64,000 bases of DNA from contig JBCNJP010000010.1 of the NCBI GenBank assembly GCA_039602395.1, positions 30,693,414-30,757,413 on the forward strand. The letters run 5' to 3'. Within the stretch, counting starts at the first letter, position 1. Every line of letters begins with the position of its first letter. The position numbers and the translations under genes were made by a program. The notes beneath the pieces were generated by a model. The model was not told the origin of the DNA, ran no database searches, and saw only the letters and a list, made by a program, of their open reading frames with translations. The stretch is from Deinandra increscens subsp. villosa. Taxonomy: Eukaryota; Streptophyta; Magnoliopsida; Asterales; Asteraceae. This document shows positions 12,101 to 23,785 of the stretch, in pieces.

Positions 12101-12683
12101 TAATTAATTGTCACTTCTGATCAGGGGAGCCAGCAAACTGCGACGTTGCACATGGAGGGGGATCCAATGAACGTCGTGGGAATGGCTAGATTATATCCAA
12201 AACAAAAAGATGAGAAGATTCATGGAAAACCATTACCTCCTGGTTGCCATAGAATTACAGCTTATCAGGTCAATAAGGGTGCAACATTTTTACCATTCCC
12301 AATAGATGATAAAACAACGCTTTCGGAGGTTGAAGATAAATATATTATTGCATGGCCGATGAACCGAATGATCCTTCATTGTAATAACAAGTCAGATAGA
12401 TCACAGCCGGTTGATCATTCTACGGTTTAAAAAGTAGTGGAACAACCACAGGTAATTACTACATTAATTAATCGTATCCGCTAATTAATTAACTATATAT
12501 ATATATATATTATATATATCTGATCGGTTTTATTTGTCATGTTTCCAGGTAAATAATGATCGGAAAAAGACGCTGAAAGTGTACGTAACACCAAACCAGC
12601 TGATGAATCAAAATCTGAAAAACAGAAAACTCAGTGTACGGATCCAGCAGAAGCAGCTGATCAGCACAGACAAAAAAATATAA
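9114..12683 (+). pseudogene. CACTA second-ORF protein: Transposase_24 (Ptta/En/Spm) plus DUF8039-like, 12 exons
   Basis: Exons by GT-AG and frame: 9114-9610, 9707-9922, 10016-10108, 10206-10328, 10419-10753, 10862-10942, 11029-11106, 11594-11656, 11746-11817, 11920-12048, 12125-12451, 12549-12683. Exon 1 is acidic (EEDEMDNNDDH repeated). Exons 2-5 form a Transposase_24-like domain (LRSFRTKMFKRHV, HTMGRGGYPYLREKL, GTDALTLVLG). The end of exon 5 is a predicted coiled coil. Exon 9 has a basic GRKRK patch. Exon 11 resembles DUF8039 (PPGCHRITAYQV, FLPFPIDD, IIAWP). Three breaks are visible: one base missing in the A run near 9441, one in the A run at 10613-10620, and a TAA at 12428-12430. Apart from the two affected exons every exon length is a multiple of three. 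Role by family: accessory or DNA-binding protein of CACTA transposition. Confidence 0.8.
11130..11470. repeat. Degenerate minisatellite in intron 7 of the CAC1 gene
   Basis: About a dozen variants of TTCATCAGGATAGTTA occur in roughly 340 bases. A longer piece, CATCTGGATGAACATGCGTC plus its 3' neighbours, occurs twice (near 11158 and 11326). The array makes this intron (487 bases) several times longer than the other introns. Confidence 0.75.
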
Positions 12684-12847
12684 TTAAATATTATAGAAAT
12701 TAAACTTTGATTAGTGTCGTATGTTATCTTTTTGAATAGCATCATGATTAGTGTATATATGTACATTAATTTTTAATTATAATATATGATTTTTAAGGTT
12801 TCTCTATATTAATTAATATGCAGTATAATTAATTGTAATTAAGAAAA

Positions 12848-13720
12848 TATATGTGACCATATATATAATACCAAAGGCCACACTTTTTATATTTTAACGT
12901 GGTCGTTGCCACCATTTGGTCACGCGTATTGGGACAAATTATCTGATTTCAACTACCCTTTGGCCACTTTTTTTTTCCCAAATATACGTGGCTAATATAC
13001 GTGACCATATCATACCAAAGGCCACGTTTTTTTTTATTTTAATGTGGCCGTTGCCACCCTTTGGCCACCCGTATTGGGACAAAATGTATGATTTCAGCAA
13101 CCCATTTGGCCACGTTTTTATACAACATATGTGGCTAAAACACAAATATACGTGACCATATAATACCAAAGGCCACGCTATTTATATTTTAACGTGGCCG
13201 TTGCCACCCTTCGGCCACGCGTATTCGGACAAAATGTATGATTTCAGAAACTCATTTGGCCACATTTTTTTATAACATATGTGGCTAAAACACAAATATA
13301 CGTGACCATATAATACCAAAGGCCACGCTTTTGATATTTTAATGTGGCCGTTGCTACCCTTTGGCCACGCTTATTGGGACAAAATGTATGATTTCAGCAA
13401 CCCTTTGGCCACGTATTTTTATAATGTATGTGGCTAAAACACAAATATATGAGACCATATAATACCAAAGGCCACGTTAAACTAAAAAATGTGGCCGTTG
13501 GGACCCTTTGGCCACGCTTTCCGGAAGAATTGTTTGATTACAACAACAAATATTGGTACCCTTTAGCCACGCTTCTAGGTGGCTTCAGCCACTGATATTG
13601 TAACGTGGCCGTAGGATACATGCGGGACCTTTGGTGTCGATTGAAATGAAAAAAAAAACGTGACCAAACACCTTTGGTCACGGTTTTTTTCCGTGGCCAA
13701 AGGTGAAATTTGACGTAGTG
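12848..13720. repeat. CAC1 3' subterminal repeat array, about 150-bp period
   Basis: The block GTGACCATATAATACCAAAG followed by GCCACG recurs near 12853, 13002, 13153, 13303 and 13452, a spacing of about 150 bases. Within each unit GGCCACG and its complement CGTGGCC alternate, so the array can form many short hairpins. Such subterminal arrays are the transposase binding region in characterised CACTA elements. The last 60 bases contain a strong inverted repeat (CCTTTGGTCACGG / CCGTGGCCAAAGG). Confidence 0.88.
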
Positions 13721-14794
13721 TTCCCATCTGATGATGAAAGAATGAAACTAACCGGAACGAGTGTGAAACAGATCAAGGAAAAGCCACCTGATAAATGGTA
13801 AAATAAAAATCGGGTCGAACTTGGGACCCGTAAATAAACCAAGGTGATATGTTTTTTTCTTTTTAATACATAAGTTGGAAGTATTGGTTCGCCCAACGTA
13901 ATTTTGCATTAACATTTATGTTATTGCAAAGCGCCATCAAACAACCAAAACCTCCAACATTAGGGTATTATGTTTTTATTTTCTTTGTAGATTCTGTGAT
14001 GAGCAGGAAAAAGGGAATGTAGGTATTTATAATTTTGTTGTACGGGAATGTCAGGTAAAGCATGGCGCCTGGAAAAGTCTAAGTGTGAGGACGCCATGTC
14101 CGATTTCTCCTTCCCTTTCACTATTTATTTTTCATTGTCTTTCTGTTTGCTTACGCGTGGGAACATTGAGGGCAATGTGAAATTTAAGTGTAGGGCCGGG
14201 ATACTATAGGTCTTGAATTTTTGTTTGTCCATATTCAAGCCTTACACAAAACTCGTTAGGAAAAATGGCCTCTGTAGTCTCCAAAATTTTGAAAATTCAT
14301 TTTTTCTTCAAGAAACCGTGTACATTAAAGCCACTCCTCCATATATCAAAGACTCTAATTCCATTAAATCAAAAAAAAATTTAAACTTTAAAATATTTAT
14401 TTTATGGCAAGTAGAAGATAAGTTTATTTTTTTACAAATTTATATTTTCTCATTCCCCCATTTTCAGTGAGGATATGAGCCTATATATAGCATGATCACT
14501 TATAAACATGCTCGTTTCTTCCTTGATTCTGAGAGAAACCCAGGTAATTCAGTAGAGGTAGAACTTGACACGGTAATACGTCCTGAGATGGACAAAATCA
14601 GAGGCCACATAATTAAAGGATTGAGACACCTAGGATTTTAATCCCCTTTTTCCGCTTCTCAACCTCATTTCTTTACCTACCCAAACATTATCCCCCAAGT
14701 AAACATCTTAGAGCCTAAACCTTTTCGTTTCTAAAACCCAAGCAATTTGCAAAATAAACCCTCTTTGCAAAATACCCTAAAACCCCATAGCCCT
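13721..14794 (+). mobile_element. Ath1: Athila/Tat-like gypsy remnant, internal 3' part
   Basis: No coding frame survives. The text ATTGAGGGCAATGTGAAATT then TAAGTGTAGGG near 14166-14195 resembles the conserved polypurine-type region after the coding part of Athila/Tat elements, a recollection of the family. The sequence continues across element A at 23594: the flanks CCCT and ACCCTTT join into a contiguous T-rich stretch. CAC1 appears to have inserted into it from the left. Confidence 0.4.
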
Positions 14795-14998
14795 TGTAAA
14801 TGCGTGAGCGTCGGATCATATACTCGATCTAGCTATTTTGGATACAAAACTTCATTAATAGATTGTTTTATTGATCAAAACGAACAATTACAATCTAGGA
14901 AATCACTCAGAACATTCATAGAGAAAACACCTTCTAAACACACACTTAGCTCAAACTAGCTCTAGACCCATTCTCAATTACAAAGCATAACGGGTATA
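14795..14998 (-). repeat. Cop-A 3' LTR, first piece
   Basis: Matches 23215-23412 almost base for base, beginning TGTAAATGCGTGAGC. It breaks at CGGGTATA, where LARD-B inserted. Confidence 0.92.
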
Positions 14999-15575
14999 TG
15001 AAAAACCAAAGTGGTGGGAAAATACCTTGGTTGCGGAAGCGGATCGAGTCTTTGTGTAACTCGTTTTTTGTAGAAAAAAATGAACACCCGGATATGAACA
15101 AGGATGGTGTTTGAGATGTGATGATGATGATGAGCAAAGCTAGTAAAACATGGATAGATGAAGAACAACATAGATAGATAAACAAGATGGAATGATAGAT
15201 AAATAAAGATAATCGAATGATTACATCACCTACCCCATGCATCCCGGGTATCATGAACTTAATAGGTGAGTTCATGAACCCTTACAATCTTCAAAGAACC
15301 ATGACTAACTCTCTCTACACTCATACATGTCTTTCACAATGGAAAGACTCACTATATATAGTACAAGACTCACTAAGGGCATAATAGTAAAATACTAACT
15401 AGTGATATTATTTAAACAATAAATAATATTCACTAGAGCCTCTTCTTTGTTGAGTCGTGTTGTATTTAGTTGTCATGGTCTTCACCGGGTTGTAGGGATG
15501 GTATATAATAAGTGGTCGTTGAATATTAATCAAATCTATCCAAATCTTGTTGGCTCGGTCTCTCGATTCCCAACA
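14999..15575 (-). repeat. LARD-B 3' LTR
   Basis: 577 bases; aligns to 18469-19047 with scattered substitutions (for example AATAGGTGAG against ACTAGATGAG). That is more divergence than between the Gyp1 LTRs, so it is an older insertion. Confidence 0.92.
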
Positions 15576-18468
15576 ATTACCCCCTATTTGGTAGATGGAA
15601 TACTCAACACTTATGACATTGATTCTTGTATTCTTGCAACTTGACTTCAAGATAATCTTCATGTAGTTTCAAGTCTTTCATTCTTCAATTCTCCTTTGTG
15701 AAGCTCCCCCTACAATTAACATTCTTCTAGCCGGAAACCAAAGGCTATAAATGTATAAGGTGTGTACAAAAACTCAACACAATGTCTAGCTACTTGAGGA
15801 TTCAATCATAACTCAATTGAGCCAATATTGTTGAAAGTAAACAAGATAAGGGATCTATGAAAAATTAGAAACTCAATCCCAAAATTCAACCATCTTGAAA
15901 TACTTGGCCGATTACCAAATCAATGTTTTGCACATAGATAAACCACTTCTATTGTGCTATTAATCTTGCCTTCGATTTTTACCATAATGGCATTGACACA
16001 ATTGTTACGGCTTGATGACTCTTTGAAGATTAAAAATCACGTTGCTTTCTTTTGCTCAAATCATTGCAAAAAGTCTCATCATATTCATCACATCTTCTCC
16101 CCCTAGACTTTTGCAACCCGTAGCAAAATTAATAAGCATGTCGTTGTAGTAAAACACTTCCAAGTAGCATATCACAAAAAATATTAGCCTTGAAATATCA
16201 ACCGATGAATATTCATAATCCAACCGATAGCAAACCCCGTTCGTCTTCAACATATCAACCCAAACTTGTACACAACTTTCATAACCATTTTACTTCATAA
16301 CACGTCTGCAACAGAGAAGTAATTTGATATAAGCATAGTTGTAGGTGTACCTGAAATGTTTGATGACCATCGGGTTCTCGAGAATACTAAAAGTGTTGGA
16401 AAATTAAAGTGGTTGAAGTGGATCCTCATGGCTGCGATTTGGTTGCTACTGTGTTGACAACAAAAATAGTTAACCAGACTCGAACCCGAATGAAAATCCA
16501 AACATGAGCATCATCTAGCAAACCCGTCGTTAAACCGAATCGGATATCGAACGTTAGCATAATTTAATGGAAACAACTTCATTTGACACGGAAGGCACAA
16601 GCTTTGATGAAATCCATAGTAGAAATTTCGAACAGTAGCCTGTTGGTAATGAGTGTGGTGTTCCTCCGAATCGAAGCGGGTATGAAAACAAGAGTTATCA
16701 TACTAACTCGATACCTAGTTCATGTACAGAAGCATAGCTGAAACATGAACAATATAGAGTTGACCTGACCTACTTCTCTGATCAGGACCGACATTTATCT
16801 GGCAACCAGAAACTAGAACAGAGATAAATCCAATCAGAAGCTTCATCTCCGGTGGCTAAAAGAGAATTCTGGCGCTGTGACCGTCACCGGCGTGTCAAAT
16901 CGGAACAGAAGTAGATCCCCGTGGCCTGAGGCATCTCCGACGAACTAAAAGGCTTATCCGGTGATCTGGAACATCATCGACGACCTGAAAATACACAGGT
17001 AACTTTTTCCGGTTGAAGATGATTTCCGCTTGTAGCTTAGGATTTCCGGTTGAAGTTTTTCCGCTTGAACTGAGTTGAGCCGGAGCATTCTATTTTTCCG
17101 GTTGAAGTTTCCGCTCGAACATGAAGTTCCGGTTGAACTTTGGATTTCCGTCTTAACACACTTGAACCGAAACCCTCGATTTTCCGGTTGAAAGTTGTAG
17201 CGGAACAACCGTTTTTCCGATTGGTCTTCAAACTTCCGGTTGAACGTTGTTCTCCGGTTAGAAATGTTTTTCGCTTGAACTAGGTGGAGCGGAAGCATTG
17301 TCACCCGCATCATCTTTGTCAACTCAGGCATCGTCCTCTGCAACTAGGTCAATAAGAGACCCAAATATCTATCACGACCGTTGTCAACTGCAAGAACCCA
17401 GATCGTAACCCAGTTTCATGTTTCCTTAACCGACACTTGAATCATGAACTGGTTTCATCTTTGTCAATGATGAACCCTTAAACCAAGAACTATAATGTAT
17501 GGAAACCCAGATCTAATGGACCATGTACATCCTTGTCTCCTTCACCACAACTGGGTCCGTTAACCCCAGTTTCATCGTGCCACCTACGTACGTAATCATC
17601 ATCTCCCACGCATGAAGCTGAACATGCGAACCAGTTATCCCCAACTTTTTCTCCGACGAAAACCCTTTGAACAATTGAACAATCAGAACTGAAAGAACGA
17701 CTGAGCTGCAATATCATAATCGACTTTCTCTGAATATTTCAAAAAATTTCTATATTTTGTTTAATTGTCATGAGAAGAGAGAAAGTTGTCACAGGTTCAT
17801 CTTGATTGAAGAGAGAGAGATTGTGGGGTAAAGTAACGTATGGGACAAAATGGTTCTTGGGAAAGATGAATAGTGTGGTCAGCTAGGAGAGGGTATAGAG
17901 TTGACTTAAACACATATTATTGGGTTAAGTATAAAGTAAATCGAATAAGTTTTTGAGGGACTCAAGAATGTGAAAATTGTATAAAGCCTTTTGAGTTCAA
18001 TACTCCATCAGAAAAATTAGGATGGGACATGGTATAGGCTTATGCTTTTACACAGATTCCTTGTTCAAAAAGTCTTGAGATTCACAATTTAAAAAAATAC
18101 CATGAATTTTGAATTAAAAAAATGTATACGTGTGATATGCAGAAAATTAATGTTTTGAGTTAGGTTTAAACATAACTTGGAAATATTATAAACCAACTTG
18201 TGTTTAGTGGACAAAAACACAAGTACTCAAGAGAATTTCTTTTAACAACTCAAAAAAAAATATATGAACAAATAGGTTTTGACTATTATATGGAAGAAAA
18301 ATTCAAAAACCGTTTTCATATATAGACATTGAAAGATATGGAGAGGAGTTCAAAAATCTTTCAAAAAGTATATATATAATCATCTCCATTTGTTTACAAA
18401 AACAAACATATGAACACAAAGTTGAGATATCAACCGTGAGGTTGCATTATCGTGGCTCTGATACCAAT
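15576..18468 (-). other. LARD-B non-coding interior with TTCCGGTTGAA word array
   Basis: No frame longer than about 130 codons and none with a recognisable domain. Between 17008 and 17285 the words TTCCGGTTGAA and TTCCGCTTGAA recur about ten times. The rest of the interior shows nothing I can name. Confidence 0.7.
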
Positions 18469-19047
18469 TGAAAAACCCAGGTGGTGGGCAAATACCTTGG
18501 TTGCGGAAGTGGATCGAGTCTTTGTGTAACTCGTTTTTTGTAGAAACAAATGAACACTCAGATATGAAAAACAATGGTGTTTCAGATGTGATGATGATGA
18601 TGAGCAAAGCTAGTAAAACATGGATAGATGAAGAACAACATAGATAGATAAACAAGAAGGAATGATAGATAAATATAGATAATCGAATGATTACATTTTA
18701 CCTACCCCACGCATCCCGGGTATCATGAACTTACTAGATGAGTTCATGAACCCTTACAAGCTTCAAAGAACCATGACTAACTCTTTCTACACTCATACAT
18801 GTCTTTCACAATAGAAAGACTCGCTATATATAGTACAAGACTCACTAAGGGCATAATAGTAAAATACTAACTAGTGACAATATTTAAACAATAAATAATA
18901 TTCACTAGAGCCTCTTCTTTGTTGAGTCGTGTTGTCTTGAGTTGTCATGGTCTTCACCGTGTTGTAGGGACGGTATATACTAAGTGGTCGTTGAATATTA
19001 ATCACATCTATCCAAATCGTGTTGGCTCGGTTTCTCGATTCGCAACA
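18469..19047 (-). repeat. LARD-B 5' LTR
   Basis: 579 bases, TG...CA, directly next to the tRNA-Met primer-binding site text GCTCTGATACCAA (18455-18467). Confidence 0.92.
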
Positions 19048-19228
19048 TTATATATATACCTAGTTACACAAACCCAAGCGAACTGCCAGTTCGCCTGACA
19101 CCGAACCCATCCAAACTGCCAGTTCGAATGACATGTCGTGTCAGTTCGATAATCAGTTCATGTAATAGCAAATCTGTAGCTTTGTCTTGTTCAGATACTT
19201 CACACGATGAACCGCTCATACATTAACA
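19048..19228 (-). repeat. Cop-A 3' LTR, second piece
   Basis: Continues the LTR interrupted at 14998 and ends ACATTAACA. Contains CCGAACTG/CAGTTCGG-type words also found in the right LTR. Confidence 0.9.
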
Positions 19229-20600
19229 AACTCCCCCTCGACGTGTGCAGTATCTTTTCATCCAATTGAAACGTATCTTCGAACAAACTCCCCCTCAACA
19301 TGATAATAGCTTGATCTTGAATACTTGATAAAGCACAGTGTGTCTCTGCCTTTATCAATAGCTTCAGAAGACTTGAAGTTGTGATATTCTTCTTTCACTT
19401 AAAAATTGTTCAATCATAAATATTCTTGGCGTAAAACGTCTCTTTGAGACTCCAAGATATAGATTTTAAAAATTTGAATTGTATCACGTGTCGATCAGAT
19501 AAAAAACAAAGCAGAAATAAAATCTTTTTGGCTTTTAGAAAGTTTATATCAAAACAAACCTAAAATCGTTTTGATTTTTTAAACTTATGCTAAAACACAC
19601 CGAAAATCTTTTTGAATTTTCTTAAATGAAATGAAATTGCAATACAGAATCAAACTATATTTTTGATTTGAGAAAGATCACTATCTGGGATCATATTGGA
19701 CATAACGCACTAAACTACACTTCAATTTCAACTAATTGAAGCACATAAACCAAGTTGATTGCTGGTATAATTTGTCCATCTTAAACTCAGACAGAATCAT
19801 ACTCATAATATCTGGATATGTTAAGATATTGATTAAATTTTCTTTGACCAGTGTATCCCACACTATCAGACATATTCAGACATTTTTTTTTCTTTTTCTC
19901 ATGTGATCACACTTGTGATTAACACATAGTGATTTTAGCCATGATATCGTCAATTGTGTTCCATGTAAAATGAAATAAGAACGTTAAATCGTCTACCTTA
20001 AGGTCGATCTTTCGATACGCAGATAAGGCATCAGATTTAACAAAATAAGAAAGATAAAAAAAGTTAACATTTGTATAATTCAAAAACGATTAGGTCGGTC
20101 TTGTGGACACGTAGAGAAAGTCCGATGAATTATATGAAACACCAAAGAAAATAAAGCAGAACCTCAAACGAACAACAATCAGGTCGATCTTTCAATACAC
20201 AAAGAAAGTCCGATCGTTTGAGAAAATAAAGAAAATCAAACAAGTTTAAATCTTTGCAAAATGAACACATGTATACACAGTGACTTCTCATTTTTATTTT
20301 TCACACATTTTTCTCTTTTTGCCATGAAATACGCTTCAAGATGTTATCCACTTGAGTGTATATCACATCTAAATACTTTCTGATTTTCCGAGCCTACCAA
20401 GCATATCAAACAATGATCTTATGACTTTTTCATTTACTCTATCCACGAGTCAGATATGTAAGCCAATGTACCATCATTTCCCAATGATCAATTTCTCAAT
20501 TTTATATATTTTGCATGTACCTTCACCATATTTTGCATTTCTCCCCATAACATGCTTTTAGGGGTGTAACTGTCCTATAAAAAATTCTTTCAAAATTTTC
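19229..20600 (-). other. Cop-A 3' untranslated region
   Basis: No coding frame. It begins with the polypurine tract. Three spaced copies of a motif like AGGTCGATCTTTCGATACGC occur between 20000 and 20215. Element fragment Cop-F carries the same region on the opposite strand at 58634-59662. Pol should lie between this region and gag but is gone. Confidence 0.75.
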
Positions 20601-22591
20601 ATATTTGGCCAAGAAGCTTGTAAATGATTATGAATTTTTAACATTGTTCAGAAGACGCTTGGCATCGATGAACTCAATTTTCAAATCAGAAATTTTTTGT
20701 TGTGCTTCCAACAATTTTTTCTCAGTTGCAATCAACCTTTTAGCAACCCTAGTTGTTTTAGATTTTTGCAATCTAAGATTGTCAAGCTCACCAAATAATT
20801 CCTTCTTCAACTTATCTTCATTTCTTTTCTGAATATCAAGATTTGTATTCAACATTTTTTTTACTCTTGTCAATTCCTTCTCCTCCAACAATACTTCATT
20901 CTCGATAGAATAAACTTTTTCTTTAGCAGCAAGTTCATCAGAAGTTTTATTTAGCACATCGAGTTTAATCTTGGATTTCTCAAACAAATCATTGAAATCA
21001 TTTTCAACATCTTTTGCTTCAGCCTTCCATTTTTCTACCTCTTAACTAACTCAACATTCTTTTCAGATAATTGTGTAACTTTCAAATCAAATTCCTTGCA
21101 TTCTTTTTTAGACACCTCCAATTCTTCCTTTATCAATTGAAGACTTCGGTAAGCATTTTGACTTCCTTCATCAAAGAATCATTTTCTTTCAGCAAATTTT
21201 CAATTTTAACTCCGGAATTTTCATTCTCAGTTGATTCATAGGAACTTGAATCTGAATAATAATCATCTTGAACATCCGTGACAATCAGTGCTGACTTATC
21301 AATAACCTTCTCATTTTGAACAATTAAAGCTGTCTTATATGAATTACTTGATGACGGTTAAGAACTGTTAGTAGCTTTTGAATCAAATTTAAGAACATGA
21401 GATTGCTGACATTCTCTGGCAAAATGTCCAACATTTGAACATTTGTAACATTTTATCATAGATTTATCAAATCCCACCCTTTCACTAGAAACATCATATT
21501 ATCTTCCAGTTTTCTTGAAGAATCGTTTGGATTTCTGACTCGACATAGCCAACTGCCAGGCCATATCCATTTCATTTAACTGATCATCATCGATTTCATC
21601 AACACCGCCTTTAGTTAGCTGAGCATTGCTAACATCATTGATAATCATTGCAAAAGAAGATGAGCAGAGATCAAAGTAGCACAATCATCAACTGACTTGA
21701 CCGAAAAAGCATTTTGATTTGATGAACCTGGAATAGTTAAAACTGTAACCCTTTGAGGAAGTATTATTATCAGAAACCCCGACGTATTTCCAATAAAAGC
21801 AGTACTTGGTGCTAAACTAATTCCAATTGGTTTAGCTTTAGCTTTTATGCTTGCGGCATTCTGTCCATGATAATATTCTGGGTTTTGCAATTTAGCAGTT
21901 GACTTGTTTGAATTCAACATTCCATTTCTCGAACATGAAATTTACCAGTTAACTCATGAAATGATAATGAAAAGAATTCTTTGTCATGTGTGATCAACAA
22001 AACATAATTTTCCCATTTTTTCGGCAAAGCTTCCAATATCTTTTCTTTCAATTCTTCATGAGTTTTCTCAATTCCAATAAATTTTATTTCACTGATAAGA
22101 TGTGAAAACCTTGATACAAGAGCCGTGATGTTTTCATTATCATAATGCTGAAAGTTATCAAACTCTTTGTTTAACACCTTTCGTCGACTCTTCTTGTATT
22201 GATCATTATCTTCACATCGGGCTGATAAAGCATCCCATAATTGTTTAGATTTCTTGCAAGTGCTGAATTGATGTAGCAATCGGTAGGTAAAGCCATGGTA
22301 AGATAACCAAAAACTTTTTGTTCAAGCTCATAACTTTTCCTTTCGGCAGCGTCAAAATCTTTGATTTCCTTATAATCCCCTTGATCAGTTGTATGAACGT
22401 AAAGCTTTTGAATTGGAATCCATAAATCGATATCATTCGTGCTAATATAAGCAGAAGCAGATGTTTCCAATTTTGATTATCCACCAACTTTAACAACTTA
22501 GGAACTTTCTGATTGTTTCATTATTGTTATCAAAGTTGATTAGGGTTTGCATAGTGCTTTGCATAACGGCAAAAGCTTGGAAACCCGACAT
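20601..22591 (-). pseudogene. gag: Cop-A gag, multiply frameshifted, with zinc knuckle and C-terminal coiled coil
   Basis: The start is probably the ATG at 22589-22591 (MSGFQAFAVMQ), homologous to the gag start of Cop-C (MDPFQAFAAM). A UBN2-type copia gag domain is spread over three frames at 21914-22490 (AYISTNDIDLWIPIQ, KSKQLWDALSARCE, RFSHLISEIKFIG, EALPKKWENYVLL). A zinc knuckle CYKCSNVGHFAREC lies at about 21409-21450. The C-terminal 20628-21240 is a Lys/Glu/Leu-rich coiled coil. At least four frame changes are needed to read it. Gag would form the particle shell; this copy cannot make it. Confidence 0.82.
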
Positions 22592-22599
22592 TTTGAAAA

Positions 22600-22950
22600 C
22601 TTTCAAATCTGATTAACCGAACTGATAATGAATGATCCAAACTCAGACGAACCTATCCAAACTGAAGTTTGTCCGAACAGAGAAATTATTCCGAACTTGA
22701 ACCGAACTGAAAAGTAAGCGAACTGAAACTAGTCGAAGCTAACCGATCTGGAAAATATCCGAACTGCTCTGAATCAGATATTACCTGAAATGAAAACAAA
22801 TGAACTCGTTCGAACTAGTACTTAGGATAACCGAACCGAGCTGAACCAAGATCAACCGAACAAAACTGAACGAACGTAACCGAACTAGAACTTCGGATGT
22901 CCGAACTGAAGCGGACCGGGAGTTCGGTTGATGGTTATTTTTCAGATCTG
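22600..22950. repeat. CCGAACTG word array in the Cop-A leader
   Basis: CCGAACTG, CGAACTGAA and close variants recur about 15 times between the gag start and the primer-binding site. The same word, often inverted as CAGTTCGG, is in the LTR (23440-23525). Confidence 0.8.
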
Positions 22951-23214
22951 ACAATATCACCCGAACGGGAATGAACCAAACATTTGTCGAGCAAAAATCA
23001 TGATTTTGGATAGATTTGAATGAGATTTCAGTAGTAGACTAGAAAAAATGATAAGGAACGATTTAGGAGTGAAAATTTCACAAAATTCTCGACTGAAATG
23101 GTCAAAAACGCTCAAAAACACTTCAAAAATTCCAAAAACGACACTTTTCGTTTCAAAAACCTCAAAATAGCAACCACAGATCAGTAGAGTGAACCATAAA
23201 GCTCTGATACCACT

Positions 23215-23593
23215 TGTAAATGCGTGAGCTTCGGGTCGTTTACTCGATCTAGCTATTTTGGATACAAAACGTAATTAAAAGATTGTTTTATTGATCAAAA
23301 TGAACAATTACAATCTAGGAAATCACTCAGAACATTCACAGAGAGAACACCTTCTAAGCACACACTAGCTCAGACTAGCTATAGACCCATTCTCAATAAC
23401 GCAACATAACGGGTATATATATACCCAGTTACACGAACGCAAGCGAACTGCCAATTCGTCTGACATCGAACCCATCCGAACTGCCAGTTCAGATGACACT
23501 TCGTTTCAGTTCGGTAATCAGTTCGTGTATTAGCAAATCTGTAGTTTCGTCTTGTTCAGATACTTCACACGACGAACCGCTCATACATCAACA
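23215..23593 (-). repeat. Cop-A 5' LTR
   Basis: 379 bases, TGTAAATG...CATCAACA. Contains a palindromic TATA segment GGGTATATATATACCC at about 23410-23425, the likely promoter. The primer-binding site is at 23201-23212. Confidence 0.92.
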
Positions 23594-23736
23594 ACCCTTT
23601 TTATTATACACTCTGTATTTTAGTAAAAAGTGGTTTCTTTTTCAAAAAAAAAAAACCTAACTGTGACTAATTTTCTCCTACTCAACAGAATGTGAAAAAT
23701 TCAAGACGGACCCTAGATTTTGCACTCCTTTTGCAA

Positions 23737-23785
<49 letters not shown>

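Larger units (their letters stand above)
8227..13720 (+). mobile_element. CAC1: CACTA (En/Spm) transposon, right part; left end not in window
   Basis: The right terminus at 13720 reads TTTGACGTAGTG, i.e. CACTACGTCAAA inverted. It is preceded by a subterminal repeat array as in CACTA elements. The gene inside has a Transposase_24 type domain followed by a DUF8039-like segment, both characteristic of plant CACTA elements. No CACTA left end exists between Gyp1 and the gene, so Gyp1 probably inserted into this element and the left part, including any TPase gene, lies beyond the window. Confidence 0.75.
14999..19047 (-). mobile_element. LARD-B: LTR element without coding capacity
   Basis: LTRs at 14999-15575 and 18469-19047 flank about 2.9 kb with no coding frame. 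Ends are TG...CA. The primer-binding site at 18455-18466 (TGGTATCAGAGC on minus) and a purine tract AGGGGGTAA at about 15580-15588 put it on the minus strand. Flanks GTATA and TTATA are a one-mismatch duplication; removing the element restores the Cop-A LTR text GGGTATATATATACC. It fits the LARD class (large retrotransposon derivative) and depends on proteins from other elements. Confidence 0.88.
14795..23593 (-). mobile_element. Cop-A: Ty1/copia element, gag only, with LARD-B nested in its 3' LTR
   Basis: The 5' LTR is 23215-23593. The 3' LTR is in two pieces, 14795-14998 and 19048-19228, separated by LARD-B. Flanks GCCCT (14790-14794) and ACCCT (23594-23598) are an imperfect 5-bp target duplication. 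The primer-binding site at 23201-23212 is for tRNA-Met. The polypurine tract GAGGGGGAG lies beside the 3' LTR at about 19230-19240. Gag is present and broken. Protease, integrase, RT and RNase H are absent, so the element is non-autonomous. Confidence 0.9.

Noticed and set aside
9114..12683. Multi-exon gene as a host gene
   Set aside because: Transposase_24 and DUF8039-like domains, the subterminal array and a CACTA-type terminus mark it as transposon-borne.
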